Shown one piece after another: positions 15,529 through 23,952 of a stretch of 64,000 nucleotides of DNA. Under the pieces are notes generated by a model, which saw only the letters and a list, made by a program, of their open reading frames with translations, had not been told where the DNA came from and did not search any database. Both the position numbers and the translations under genes were made by a program. Origin of the DNA: UBA5070 sp035913415 (lineage in GTDB: Bacteria; Fibrobacterota; Fibrobacteria; UBA5070); NCBI GenBank assembly GCA_035913415.1, contig JAMIIV010000025.1, positions 16,306 to 80,305 of the forward strand, written 5' to 3'. How positions within the stretch are numbered: the first letter of the stretch is position 1; each line of letters opens with the position of its first letter.

Positions 15529-17976
15529 ATGCGCAGATCCCTGACCTGGAGCCTCGCGGCTCTGGTGTCCTCGGTCGCGGTCCTGCAGGCCGCACCGTCC
15601 TACACCTGGAAGAACGTCGTCATCGGCGGCGGCGGCTTCGTCGACGGCATCGTGTTCCACCCGAACATCCGCGGACTGATGTACGCGCGCACCGACATGG
15701 GCGGCGCCTACCGCTGGCATGCGCCCAGCAACTCGTGGAACCCGATCACCGACCACATCGGTTCCGTCTCCGACGACATGGGCATTCTCTCCATCGCCCT
15801 CGATCCGCAGGACGGATCGAAGGTGTACCTGCTGACCGGCAAGTACTCCAACGCCTGGAGCGGCGAATACGGCAAGGTCATGGTCTCCTCCGACACGGGA
15901 AACACCTTCCGCGCCACCACGCTGCACCTGAAGAACGGCGGCAACCTCGACGGACGTGGCTGCGGTGAGAGACTCGCGGTGGACCCCAACAAGTCGGGAC
16001 TTCTGTTCCTGGCCGGATCGGCCTGGGACAGCTCGGTGGATGGCGTGGCGCAGGGCACCTTCTCCGGAGCGCTGTGGAAGAGCGTGGACGGCGGCGCGAC
16101 CTTCGATTCGGTGAAAACCGGCCCGGTCGGCAACGGCACCTTCGTGTTGTTCGATCCCGCTTCGGGCACCAAGGGCACCCCCTCCACCACGATCTACGTC
16201 GGGATGGACAAGTCCGACAACGGTGCGGCGGCCCTGTGGCGCAGCAAGGACGGCGGAGCCACGTGGACGAAGGTTCCGGGCGCTCCGGCGGCACTGATCC
16301 CCTCCAGTGGCACGTTCGACGGCGACATCGCCTACTTCAGCTTCAACGACGGTCTGGGCCCCAACGGCATCACCGCGGGCAAGCTCATGCGACTGGACAC
16401 CCGCACCGACGTCTGGGCCGATGTGTCCCCGGTGCCCGACGCCGCGTTCGGATACGGCACCCCTTCCGTGGACCGCCAGAATCCCGGACACCTGGTGGTG
16501 AGTTCCGTCGACAAGTGGGCCGGCGGCGACGACGTCTGGCTCAGCCGGGATGGCGGCAAGACCTGGAGCAGCCGCCTGCTGGCCGGCACGCTCGACCTCT
16601 CCTTCGCTCCCTGGAAGAGCGTGCGCACCCCGCACTGGCTGGCCAGCGTCCAGATCGATCCGTTCGATTCCACCGTGGCCCTGTTCGGCACCGGATACGG
16701 CGTGTTCCGCACCACCAGCCTGCGCGCGCCCAAACCCGTCTGGGCGGCGGCTGATTCCAACCTCGAGGAGATCGTCTCCAAGCAGCTCGTGGTGCCGCCG
16801 GTCGGCGTCCCGCTGGTCACCTCGATGGGCGACCAGGGCGGATTCCGTCACGTCTCCCTGACGAAGGCCCCCACCGCGGCCCATCTTCCCGATGTCGGCA
16901 CCACGTTGTCGATCGACGTGGCCTGGGGAAATCCGGCCGTGTTCGTGCGGGCCCACAACGCCAAGAACGCGGCAGGCACCGTCGGCGGATTCTCGCTGGA
17001 CAGCGCCAAGACCTGGACCAACTTCGCCAAGCAGCCCGCGGGCATCACGGTTCCCACCGAAGCCAACGGTTGGGCCGGTAAAGGCGGCGGCACGCGTTCG
17101 ATCGGACTGAATGCCTCGGGGTCGTCCATCGTGTGGACCGCTCCGGGAACCGCCGGAGCGTACGTCTCGCGCGACCGCGGCACCACCTGGACGCTTTCGG
17201 GCGGCATCAAGCCCGGAGCCTTCGGCGTCACGCCGATCGGCGACAAGGTCAACCCCGCCAAGGTGTATCTGCTCGACCTTCCCAACGGACGGATTCTGAC
17301 CAGCATCGACAGCGGCACCACCTTCGCCACCGGCGCCACCGTCCTGAAGCTGGACGACTGGGAATCCGAGAACGCCCAGATCGCCACCGTGCAGGGCTAC
17401 GAGGGTCACGTGATGGTGGCCGCCGACCACGCCTGGGGCGGCGGCGGACTGTATGTCTCGACCAACGGTGGCACCACGGTGCGCAAGGCGACCGGCGTCT
17501 CGAGCGCGACGCGCGTGACCACCGGGCGCCCGCCCGAAGGACGCACCTACCCCTCGGTGTACATCGTGGGCAAGGTGGGAGGCGTCTACGGCATCTACCG
17601 CTCCGACGACTCGCTGAAGACCTGGACCCGTATCAACGATGACGAACACCAGTTCGGCACCATCCACCAGATCGTCGGGGATCCCCGCGTGTTCGGACGC
17701 GTCTTCCTCGGCACCGAAGGCCGCGGCGTGATCTACGGCGAAGACCTCTCCGCGGCGGTGGGTGTGTCCCGTGGCGACCTGCGTCGCGCCGGCAAGTCGC
17801 TGTCGCGCTCGGGCTCGTTGCTGGTCTCCGGAAACGCGGCGATCGACCTCCTCGATCCTTCCGGACGGGTGGTGCGCCGCAGCGCCACGGGTGAGCTGTC
17901 CCTGACCGGTCTGCCCCGCGGCCTCTACCTGGCCCGCAGCGCGGGAACCACCCTCCGAGTCGGCTTGGCCGACTGA
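15529..17976 (+). CDS. secreted GH74 xyloglucanase with type IX-like sorting tail
   Basis: An 815-residue secreted enzyme. The signal peptide is followed by YTWKNVVIGGGGFVDGIVFH and GLMYARTDMGGAYRW, a hallmark of GH74 xyloglucanases, which cut the beta-1,4-glucan backbone of xyloglucan. Many BNR/sialidase-like turns (SxDxGxTW type, for example SKDGGATW and SRDGGKTW) mark the two seven-bladed propellers. The final 80 residues (AAVGVSRGDL to VGLAD) form a small beta domain with LLDPSGRVVRR and LPRGLYLAR, like type IX secretion C-terminal signals. AAGAAGG precedes the ATG. A strong terminator follows. It implies a plant-polysaccharide-degrading lifestyle. Confidence 0.9.
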   Translation: MRRSLTWSLAALVSSVAVLQAAPSYTWKNVVIGGGGFVDGIVFHPNIRGLMYARTDMGGAYRWHAPSNSWNPITDHIGSVSDDMGILSIALDPQDGSKVYLLTGKYSNAWSGEYGKVMVSSDTGNTFRATTLHLKNGGNLDGRGCGERLAVDPNKSGLLFLAGSAWDSSVDGVAQGTFSGALWKSVDGGATFDSVKTGPVGNGTFVLFDPASGTKGTPSTTIYVGMDKSDNGAAALWRSKDGGATWTKVPGAPAALIPSSGTFDGDIAYFSFNDGLGPNGITAGKLMRLDTRTDVWADVSPVPDAAFGYGTPSVDRQNPGHLVVSSVDKWAGGDDVWLSRDGGKTWSSRLLAGTLDLSFAPWKSVRTPHWLASVQIDPFDSTVALFGTGYGVFRTTSLRAPKPVWAAADSNLEEIVSKQLVVPPVGVPLVTSMGDQGGFRHVSLTKAPTAAHLPDVGTTLSIDVAWGNPAVFVRAHNAKNAAGTVGGFSLDSAKTWTNFAKQPAGITVPTEANGWAGKGGGTRSIGLNASGSSIVWTAPGTAGAYVSRDRGTTWTLSGGIKPGAFGVTPIGDKVNPAKVYLLDLPNGRILTSIDSGTTFATGATVLKLDDWESENAQIATVQGYEGHVMVAADHAWGGGGLYVSTNGGTTVRKATGVSSATRVTTGRPPEGRTYPSVYIVGKVGGVYGIYRSDDSLKTWTRINDDEHQFGTIHQIVGDPRVFGRVFLGTEGRGVIYGEDLSAAVGVSRGDLRRAGKSLSRSGSLLVSGNAAIDLLDPSGRVVRRSATGELSLTGLPRGLYLARSAGTTLRVGLAD

Positions 17977-18005
17977 CCGCCGGTCCCGACAGACCTATGG
18001 ATTTC

Positions 18006-18036
18006 AGGGACGCTCCTTTGTCGGGGCGTCCCTTTT
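18006..18036 (+). terminator. rho-independent terminator after the GH74 gene
   Basis: AGGGACGC (18006-18013) pairs perfectly with GCGTCCCT (18026-18033) around a 12-base loop, followed by TTTTCTTT. It lies 30 bases after the stop codon. Confidence 0.88.
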
Positions 18037-18086
18037 CTTTTGCTTCGGTTCCAGCACCACCACCCTGGTGATGCTCGGTGGTGCTC

Positions 18087-18246
18087 GGTGGTCGAGCTTG
18101 TCGAGACCAGCCGGGTGGGTCTCGACAGGCTCGACCACCGAACAACAGGCTCGACCACCGAACAACAGGCTCGACCACCGAACAACAGGCTCGCCCACCG
18201 GATGACCGGCTCGACCACCGGACTGCGGGCTCGACCCAAGAACGAC
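18087..18246. repeat. 22-bp hairpin followed by six 20-bp tandem units
   Basis: The gene-free gap 17977-18295 holds the GH74 terminator and this element. GGTGGTCGAGCTTGTCGAGA-CC (18087-18108) is the reverse complement of 18118-18139 except for one base, with a 9-base spacer. From 18127 a 20-base unit (AGGCTCGACCACCGAACAAC) is repeated six times: the first three copies are identical and the last three diverge progressively. The right hairpin arm overlaps the first tandem unit, so the tandem array seems to have grown from the arm. No coding potential was seen. Confidence 0.85.
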
Positions 18247-18295
18247 CAGGTCCATCCCGGAGCCCACGGGATGAGCGATCCGGTCGCGATTGCCG

Positions 18296-18787
18296 TCAGG
18301 GAAGGATCCGCAGCGTCCCGATCACCGACAGGTGAGCCCACTGGAGCATGATCGCGTCGTAGGCGCCGACGAAGATTCCGACCGTCAGGAACATGGCCCC
18401 GAACCAGACCAGCGGCCACTGCTCCGGCAGGACCCGCACGTTCAACCACGCCACAGCGGGACGCTGCGGATTCCAGCGCACCTGCAGCCGGGTACCGACC
18501 GGGATGAGATCGGCGAGAGCCTGCAGTTCGTCCCGGCGGCCCGCGCCGTGAAAGCGCGGATGGATGCCGTATCCGGTGCGCATCTCGCCGTCGGCCTCGT
18601 AGGTGTAGCTGGCCTCCAGGCGTCCCCATCGGGAGGATCCGGACCCCAGCGCCACCACGCGCGACGAGACGATCACGGCCTCGGCTTCGGGCCAGGAGCG
18701 CAGGCGCAACGACCGCACGATGCCGCTCCAGGCGATGCACGAGACGATCAAGCCGATGGTGCCGAAGAACAATGCCAGAACGATCAT
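18296..18787 (-). CDS. DUF3592-like membrane protein
   Basis: A 163-residue protein with a membrane helix at each end (IVLALFFGTIGLIVSCIAW near the N-terminus and PLVWFGAMFLTVGIFVGAY near the C-terminus). A beta-rich domain of about 90 residues lies between them and contains WPEAEAVIVSS, SYTYEADGEM and VRWNPQRPAVA. This helix-beta-helix layout is typical of DUF3592 proteins of unknown function. It overlaps the preceding gene by ATGA. It is the last gene of the - strand string that begins with ubiD. A related protein is encoded directly upstream, so the two may form a heteromer. Confidence 0.65.
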   Translation of the reverse strand: MIVLALFFGTIGLIVSCIAWSGIVRSLRLRSWPEAEAVIVSSRVVALGSGSSRWGRLEASYTYEADGEMRTGYGIHPRFHGAGRRDELQALADLIPVGTRLQVRWNPQRPAVAWLNVRVLPEQWPLVWFGAMFLTVGIFVGAYDAIMLQWAHLSVIGTLRILP

Positions 18788-19356
18788 GCCGCACCTCCGA
18801 ACGTGCGCCGCTGCGACGCCAGGGCGTCGCCGATGGACAGGACCCGTCCACGGCGCAGGTTGCCGTACAGTCCGAATCCGAAGATGGCGACGAACCCGAA
18901 TCCGAGCCATCCGGCCAGCACGCCTTCGAGCTCGTCGGCACCCGATCCGACCGTCAAGGCGGACTTCGACGGATCGGAGGGATCGTACCGGACCGCCACC
19001 TTCGCGCCCACGACCAGCCGCTGTTCCAGCCAGGTCGCCTCGGAGGCCCGCAGATCGTGGTCGACCGCGTGGAGTTGGGTGCCTTGGTAGGCGGTTCCAT
19101 CGACCTCGTAGCGGTACAACAGCGTGGGCTGGGATTTGCCCATGTCGTCAAGCAGCAGCGAAAAGGAATCGACCAGACCAGGCACTTCCGGCCAGCGTTC
19201 GCTCGCACGCCCCTGCTCGTAGGCGCGCTGGTTCGAACGGGCGAAGAGGAACAGGCCCGCGACGAACAATCCCCACAGGATCATGGGAAGCCGGCTCGCC
19301 TTGCGCCATGGGGCGGCCTTCACGGTCTTGGGTGATTCCTGGTCCCAGCTAGACAT
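18784..19356 (-). CDS. DUF3592-like membrane protein, paralogue of the next gene
   Basis: A 190-residue protein: a short cytoplasmic tail, a membrane helix (PMILWGLFVAGLFLFAR, about residues 24-40), a beta-rich domain with WPEVPGLVDSF, LLYRYEVDGTAYQG and VAVRYDPSDPSKS, then a second helix (GFGFVAIFGFGLYG). The pattern matches DUF3592 and parallels the 163-residue neighbour (WPE..., YxYExDG, VRxxP). The start at 19356 is chosen because it gives the short tail before the helix and lies 8 bases after the upstream stop. Function unknown. Confidence 0.65.
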   Translation of the reverse strand: MSSWDQESPKTVKAAPWRKASRLPMILWGLFVAGLFLFARSNQRAYEQGRASERWPEVPGLVDSFSLLLDDMGKSQPTLLYRYEVDGTAYQGTQLHAVDHDLRASEATWLEQRLVVGAKVAVRYDPSDPSKSALTVGSGADELEGVLAGWLGFGFVAIFGFGLYGNLRRGRVLSIGDALASQRRTFGGAA

Positions 19357-19364
19357 GCGTTCCC

Positions 19365-20513
19365 TCACCAGATGGCGGGCTGGAGGTTCCAGCCCGATTC
19401 GAGACAGCATTGCACCAAGGCCTGCAGGAACTCGGAATCGTCCGTCAGCGTGCGTCCCTTGGCCGCGTGGAACATCCCGTCCTGCCACCACACCGCCGGG
19501 TGAGGCTCGGAATACACGGGCAGGTAGCTCGCACCCCGCCCCCAGGTCCACTGGGCACCGAATCCCGTCGCCGACGACGAGACGGACCGCGATGTCGCGC
19601 CGAAGATCACCCGTACATCACCCGCCGAGGGAACCAGCCGAAGCCGGAGGAATTGTTCGGACACCGTGTCGCCATGACGGCCCCGGGCGGCCCATTCGCC
19701 TCCCTTGGCAGGCAACTGGCATTCCAACACCCCGGGGGCCACCGATTCCAGGCGGAAGCGCTCGGTGAGGGCATTGATGCCCAACAGACGGGCCTCGAGC
19801 GACTCGGGTGCGACAGGCTGCGTATCCGCGGGCCGTGCGACGCGGAACATGCGCAAGCCAAACCAGTACACGATCCACATCCAGAAGGTCACCATCGCCA
19901 TCAGGCCACCCACCTCGAACCACCGGCGCAGCGGGTAGCCCAGCGCCCCCTGGACCAGCCATCCCCGAGCCTGGAATTCTTCGAGCGCGTCGAATTCCGA
20001 GCTGCGCCGGAATTCCTGCCACAGGATTTCGCGACCGGGCAGGAACCCGGAACCCGTGCGCAGGATCCGACCATCGGGAAGCGGCGAATCCCACGCGCGG
20101 AACGGTCCCGAAAGCCCCGTGTGGGAGACCCGCAGCGCGGCGGGGTGTCCCAGCGTGCCCATGCGCGCTTCGTGGATGGTCTCGGCGATGCCGTTGATGT
20201 CTTCGGATGTGTCCGTCTCCAACAGCAGGAAGTCGCCGGAATCGGTCTCCCAGGTCCAGGCTTCGCGGGCGAAGGTGGCGAACTCGGGCAACAGGGATCG
20301 GGCCCCGGAAGTTCGCACCTTCCACTCGGCCCGGTACGGAAGCCCATCGGCGAACGCCTTCACACCAAGGCCCAGAAGAGGCATGGACCCGATCATCACG
20401 ACCCACCCCAGGATGGTCGACAGGATCGCGGTCTTGCGCAGCCCCTTGCGGTAGGGCTCCTGGTAGAGGGGGGATGTCGGGTTTTCGCCCCAGGCGGGGA
20501 CGCTGTCGGCCAC
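19365..20513 (-). CDS. two-helix membrane protein of unknown function
   Basis: I do not recognise a family. The 382-residue protein starts with GTG, preceded by GGAG at proper spacing. One membrane helix lies near residues 29-52 (ILSTILGWVVMIGSMPLLGLGV) and a second near 204-224 (LMAMVTFWMWIVYWFGLRM). The 150 residues between them form an extracytoplasmic domain; the C-terminal 150 residues are presumably cytoplasmic. The layout echoes the two DUF3592-like genes just downstream, which have the same helix-domain-helix plan. It is 23 bases from the upstream lipoprotein gene, so co-expression is likely. Confidence 0.6.
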   Translation of the reverse strand: MADSVPAWGENPTSPLYQEPYRKGLRKTAILSTILGWVVMIGSMPLLGLGVKAFADGLPYRAEWKVRTSGARSLLPEFATFAREAWTWETDSGDFLLLETDTSEDINGIAETIHEARMGTLGHPAALRVSHTGLSGPFRAWDSPLPDGRILRTGSGFLPGREILWQEFRRSSEFDALEEFQARGWLVQGALGYPLRRWFEVGGLMAMVTFWMWIVYWFGLRMFRVARPADTQPVAPESLEARLLGINALTERFRLESVAPGVLECQLPAKGGEWAARGRHGDTVSEQFLRLRLVPSAGDVRVIFGATSRSVSSSATGFGAQWTWGRGASYLPVYSEPHPAVWWQDGMFHAAKGRTLTDDSEFLQALVQCCLESGWNLQPAIW

Positions 20514-20536
20514 GGGAGTCTCCGGATGGGTGGTTG

Positions 20537-21319
20537 TCAGTTTCCGTCAGCGACTTCGCCCAGCAGGGGCGGAACGATCCAGGCCCCTTTGGCGGAATCG
20601 AAGGCGAGCCGGAGGCGACGGGTCTCGGCCACACCACCCGAGAGAAGGGTGTCGAGCAGATCCACGGGATACCGGTCGAGAGTGGAATCGGAGGCATCGA
20701 TCGAGACACGGGTCGTGTGCGAAGCGCAAAGCAGGGAGTCCTCGGCACATTCGATGGTGCCTTCGTTCGAGCTCAAGGTGGACAGGTACAGGATGGTCCG
20801 AGCCGTATCGCCCGAGAACACACGCCATTCCAGCGCCTCTTCGTAATTGCCCTGGCCGAGGAAACCGGAGACGGTCTGCACACCCCACTCCTGGCGCCCC
20901 AAGCGCGCGAAGGCGATTTCCCCCGGGGTCCCGTTGTTCCCCGATTCGCGCGCGGTGTCCTGCGCCACGGGGATCAGGCGGCTTCCGGCGATGCGGAACA
21001 GGTAGGCATCGGTCAAGCCTCCCTCGGCATGCGATCCCGCCGCGTTGATCCGACAGATCGCCACCAGCCGATGCGGCGCTCCATCGATGCCCACCGTGGA
21101 GTCGGCGCAGATCCGCAGCGCCCAACCTTCCGAGCTCGGTACTCCCACTCGGTCGGGAACCAGGCCGTAGCGCTGCACCAGAAACGAGTCCAGGCTGGCG
21201 TGGCCCACGAGGGAATCGGATTCCGGCGAGGCAGACGCATCCTTCTTGCCGGAGGGTTCGCAACCGACAAGGGCGATCAGGACGAGGGAGGGGGCGAGCA
21301 GGGACGCGAAGGAACGCAT
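20537..21319 (-). CDS. lipoprotein of unknown function
   Basis: A 260-residue lipoprotein: signal peptide SFASLLAPSLVLIALVGC with the lipid Cys, then a Ser/Asp-rich linker. The mature domain has four Cys (ICAD, AICRI, IECAE, LLCAS) that could form two disulfides. No family is recognised. The start at 21319 is chosen because it opens the signal peptide and because TATCTT lies exactly 6 bases upstream, with CTGACC 17 bases further up: a good promoter for a leaderless mRNA. That would give the downstream membrane-protein genes a promoter of their own, separate from the quinone operon. Confidence 0.65.
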   Translation of the reverse strand: MRSFASLLAPSLVLIALVGCEPSGKKDASASPESDSLVGHASLDSFLVQRYGLVPDRVGVPSSEGWALRICADSTVGIDGAPHRLVAICRINAAGSHAEGGLTDAYLFRIAGSRLIPVAQDTARESGNNGTPGEIAFARLGRQEWGVQTVSGFLGQGNYEEALEWRVFSGDTARTILYLSTLSSNEGTIECAEDSLLCASHTTRVSIDASDSTLDRYPVDLLDTLLSGGVAETRRLRLAFDSAKGAWIVPPLLGEVADGN

Positions 21320-21350
21320 GGGGCGAAGATAGCCCGGACAACCGTTCCGG

Positions 21351-21800
21351 TCAGCGCTTGGCGCGGGACTTTCCGCGTGGCGTGACACGGATCACGCCTC
21401 CGCGCTGGATCCGGATCTTGTCGCCTTGCCGGGTTTTGACCGAATCTCCCCCGCGTACAACCACCTGGACGGGCGCCACGCACAGACAGCAGACTTCCTT
21501 GCCCGGATCGATCCGGGCGTGCAGCGGCGCGGGGATGTACTCCCATGGGGAGGGCGCAAGCGGGGGCAGGAAGGTGAATCCGGGGCCACCGCTGTCGGAC
21601 CGCCCCGACACCCGCACGATGCCGCGTTTGACTCCCGGAAGGGGGCGCTCGGCCTCGCAGACCCGGGTGGAGGGAAACGAACAGTGCCAGAGAACCTCGT
21701 GGGCGACGGAGTCGCGGTTTTCGAGGTGGATGCCGGTGCTGTAGGGGCATTCCGCCCGGGCACCGAGCGCGAGGGCGGCGACCAGGATCCGAAGTTTCAT
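21351..21800 (-). CDS. small secreted Cys-rich protein of unknown function
   Basis: A 149-residue protein with a signal peptide (MKLRILVAALALGARA). The mature part has five or more Cys (AECPYS, LWHCSF, RVCEAE, VCCLCV), suggesting disulfides or a metal site, and ends in a basic tail (RGKSRAKR). Its ATG overlaps the ubiA stop (ATGA), so it is translated with the quinone genes. I do not recognise the family, and nothing in the sequence links it to quinones except this coupling. Confidence 0.6.
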   Translation of the reverse strand: MKLRILVAALALGARAECPYSTGIHLENRDSVAHEVLWHCSFPSTRVCEAERPLPGVKRGIVRVSGRSDSGGPGFTFLPPLAPSPWEYIPAPLHARIDPGKEVCCLCVAPVQVVVRGGDSVKTRQGDKIRIQRGGVIRVTPRGKSRAKR

Positions 21801-22657
21801 TTGCGTACCAGCGTTTCCCAGGCGGCGCCCGCCAGCACCAGCAGACTGACCAGACCGTTGAGCCGGAAGAAGGAGCTCTGCAGATCGAGATCGCGCGAGC
21901 CGCGTTGCATGTGGGTTCGCAGCAGAAGTGCGGAGACCACCACCACCACCAGATGCCAGGGCAGTCCCCAGCCGGCGGTGCGTCCGGCCCAGAACAGTGC
22001 CACAGGGACCACCAGGTGAAGCCCCGAAGCTACCAGAAGAGCCCCGTTTTCGCCCAAGGCGGCAGGGATGGAGTGGAGGCCGCGCGCGCGATCGAATCCG
22101 GCATCCTGGGTGGAGTACACGACATCGAAGCCGGCGATCCAGGCCCAGAGAGCGGCCGAAAGCCACAGGCAAGCCGTCAGGAATTGTCCCGATGCCGCGA
22201 TGCCGGCCGCCGTGGGAGAGATGCCGATGGCAAGCCCGAGCACCACGTGGCACAGCGCGGAGAAGCGCTTGACGTGCGAATACCCCAGCACCAGGAGCAA
22301 AGCGACCGGAGACAGCCAAAGGCACAGGGGATTCAGAAGCCACGCGCCCAGCACGAACAGGGCCGCGTTGGCCGCCGTGAACACGACCACGGCCCCCGGC
22401 GAGACCAGCCCGGCCGGAAGGTGCCGCTTGGCGGTGCGCGGATTGGCGGCGTCGATGTCGCGATCGACCAGGCGGTTGTAGGCCATGGCGGCGTTGCGGG
22501 CCGTGGCCATGCACAGCAGCACCAACCCCAGCACCTGCCAGGAAGGCCAGCCCCCCGAGCCCACCAGCAGTCCCGCCAGCGCGAAGGGGAGGGCGAAGAC
22601 CGTGTGCGAGAAACGCACCAGATCCAGCCAGAGTCGGACCTTGGACAACAGGCTCAT
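21797..22657 (-). CDS. ubiA: UbiA-family prenyltransferase (MqnP-like)
   Basis: A 286-residue integral membrane prenyltransferase with about eight helices. The first Asp-rich motif is NRLVDRDID (after MAYN) and the second is STQDAGFDRARG; both bind the Mg-pyrophosphate of the polyprenyl donor. It should attach the polyprenyl chain to an aromatic acid. The company of UbiD, UbiX and UbiE, with no ubiquinone ring hydroxylases, fits the futalosine route to menaquinone, in which this enzyme (MqnP) prenylates 1,4-dihydroxy-6-naphthoate. It is coupled by ATGA overlap to ubiX upstream and to a small secreted protein downstream. Confidence 0.9.
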   Translation of the reverse strand: MSLLSKVRLWLDLVRFSHTVFALPFALAGLLVGSGGWPSWQVLGLVLLCMATARNAAMAYNRLVDRDIDAANPRTAKRHLPAGLVSPGAVVVFTAANAALFVLGAWLLNPLCLWLSPVALLLVLGYSHVKRFSALCHVVLGLAIGISPTAAGIAASGQFLTACLWLSAALWAWIAGFDVVYSTQDAGFDRARGLHSIPAALGENGALLVASGLHLVVPVALFWAGRTAGWGLPWHLVVVVVSALLLRTHMQRGSRDLDLQSSFFRLNGLVSLLVLAGAAWETLVRK

Positions 22658-23244
22658 GCGTCCCTCCAACGCGGCGTCACGTCCATCTCGATGTCGAGGT
22701 GGTCGAGCACCCGTCCGAGCACGGTGTCGATCACCTCCTCGATGGTGGCGGGCCGCGTGTAGAACGAGGGCGAGGCGGGCAGGATGAGGGCTCCGGCCTC
22801 TTCGAGGGTCAGCAGGTTGCGCAGGTGGATGCGGTTCAACGGAGCCTCGCGCAGGACCACGATCAACGGGCGGCGCTCCTTCAGGCAGACATCCGCCGAT
22901 CGGGTGAGCAACGTGTCGCATGTGCCGGCGGCCACGCGCCCCACGGTTCCCGCCGAACAGGGGATGATCACCATGCCCCGATGGCGGAACGACCCGCTCG
23001 AGGGAGGCGCGAACAAGTCTTCCGGCGCGTGGCGCACCACAGCTCCGGGCAGGCCGTCGGATCCGGCGGGAAGCGATTTGGGAAACTCGCAATCCTCGTG
23101 GGCGGCCACCAGGACGGCGGTCCGGGACAGCACCAGGTGGACTTCGGTGCCGGCCGTTCGCAGGTGGTGCAGCAGACGCGTGGCGTACAGGGTTCCCGAG
23201 GCTCCGGTGACACCCAGCACGACGCGCCGGGGGGCGGGGATCAC
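22654..23244 (-). CDS. ubiX: UbiX flavin prenyltransferase
   Basis: A 196-residue enzyme making prenylated FMN, the cofactor of UbiD decarboxylases. The N-terminal GVTGASGTLYA is the flavin-binding loop. Further signatures are IPCSAGTVGRVAAGTCD and RRPLIVVLREAPLN, both typical of UbiX. GTG start overlapping the ubiE/menG stop (GTGA). Having ubiX beside ubiD, as here, is the usual arrangement for a decarboxylase and its cofactor supply. Confidence 0.95.
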   Translation of the reverse strand: MIPAPRRVVLGVTGASGTLYATRLLHHLRTAGTEVHLVLSRTAVLVAAHEDCEFPKSLPAGSDGLPGAVVRHAPEDLFAPPSSGSFRHRGMVIIPCSAGTVGRVAAGTCDTLLTRSADVCLKERRPLIVVLREAPLNRIHLRNLLTLEEAGALILPASPSFYTRPATIEEVIDTVLGRVLDHLDIEMDVTPRWRDA

Positions 23245-23915
23245 GCCACGGCCTCAGCGACCACGAGGTGGCACAGCCCGAAGTCCAACGCGCGGATCTC
23301 GCGCACGCGGTACCCGCTTTCCGACAGTATTTGTCCGTACTCCCCCACCCGGGCGAAGCGGCGGATGGAGGTGACCAGGTACTCGTAGGCCTCGCGGCGG
23401 CTTCCGAGCAGTCCGCCGACCAGCGGGATCATCAACGGGGCGATCCCGGTGTAGAAGGCGCGCGACACGATGGTCTCGGGACGGAAGAACTCGAGGGTGA
23501 TGAACACGCCGCCCGGCTGCAGCACGCGGCGGATCTCCACGGCACCGGCGCGCAGGTCGTCCAGGTTGCGCATCCCGAACCCGCAGGTCACGGCCTCGAA
23601 GGCCTGGTCCCGGAAGGGCAGGCGCAGGGCATCGGCCTGGATGCCCGCGGGCAGCCCCTTGGAAGGCAGTGGCTGCATCATGCCGAAGGCGAAGTCCGCC
23701 ACGCGGCTTCCCGGCGCGGCGCGGCCGGCGCGCTGGGCGGTGAGCAGGAAATCGCCGGTACCGCCGCACAGATCGAGAATGCGCGAGGGGCGCTCGGGCA
23801 GGCGACGGACCGCGTCGCGGCGCCAGGCGACGTCGCGACGCCCCGACAACACGCGATTGAGCAAGTCGTACCGCGGCGAGATGCGGTCGAACATGGTGCG
23901 GACGGCTTCGCTCAT
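23241..23915 (-). CDS. ubiE: demethylmenaquinone methyltransferase (UbiE/MenG)
   Basis: A 224-residue SAM-dependent methyltransferase. The N-terminus FDRISPRYDLLNRVLS and the SAM motif ILDLCGGTGDF are typical of UbiE/MenG, as is CGFGMRNLDD. It methylates demethylmenaquinone in the last step of menaquinone synthesis. The start at 23915 opens the family N-terminus (SEAVRTMFDRISPRYD); the open frame extends upstream but into ubiD coding sequence. It lies 37 bases after the ubiD stop. Confidence 0.94.
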   Translation of the reverse strand: MSEAVRTMFDRISPRYDLLNRVLSGRRDVAWRRDAVRRLPERPSRILDLCGGTGDFLLTAQRAGRAAPGSRVADFAFGMMQPLPSKGLPAGIQADALRLPFRDQAFEAVTCGFGMRNLDDLRAGAVEIRRVLQPGGVFITLEFFRPETIVSRAFYTGIAPLMIPLVGGLLGSRREAYEYLVTSIRRFARVGEYGQILSESGYRVREIRALDFGLCHLVVAEAVA

Positions 23916-23952
23916 GAGCGGGACTCCACGACGGATTCGAAGGTCCGATCGG

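Noticed and set aside
15529..17976. Sialidase as the function of the GH74 gene
   Set aside because: BNR-like repeats suggest sialidase at first, but the N-terminal YTWKNVVIGGGG and ARTDMGGAYRW motifs are those of xyloglucanases.
18127..18246. Possible CRISPR array
   Set aside because: The 20-base units are directly abutted with no unique spacers, and the copies decay progressively. It is a plain tandem repeat.
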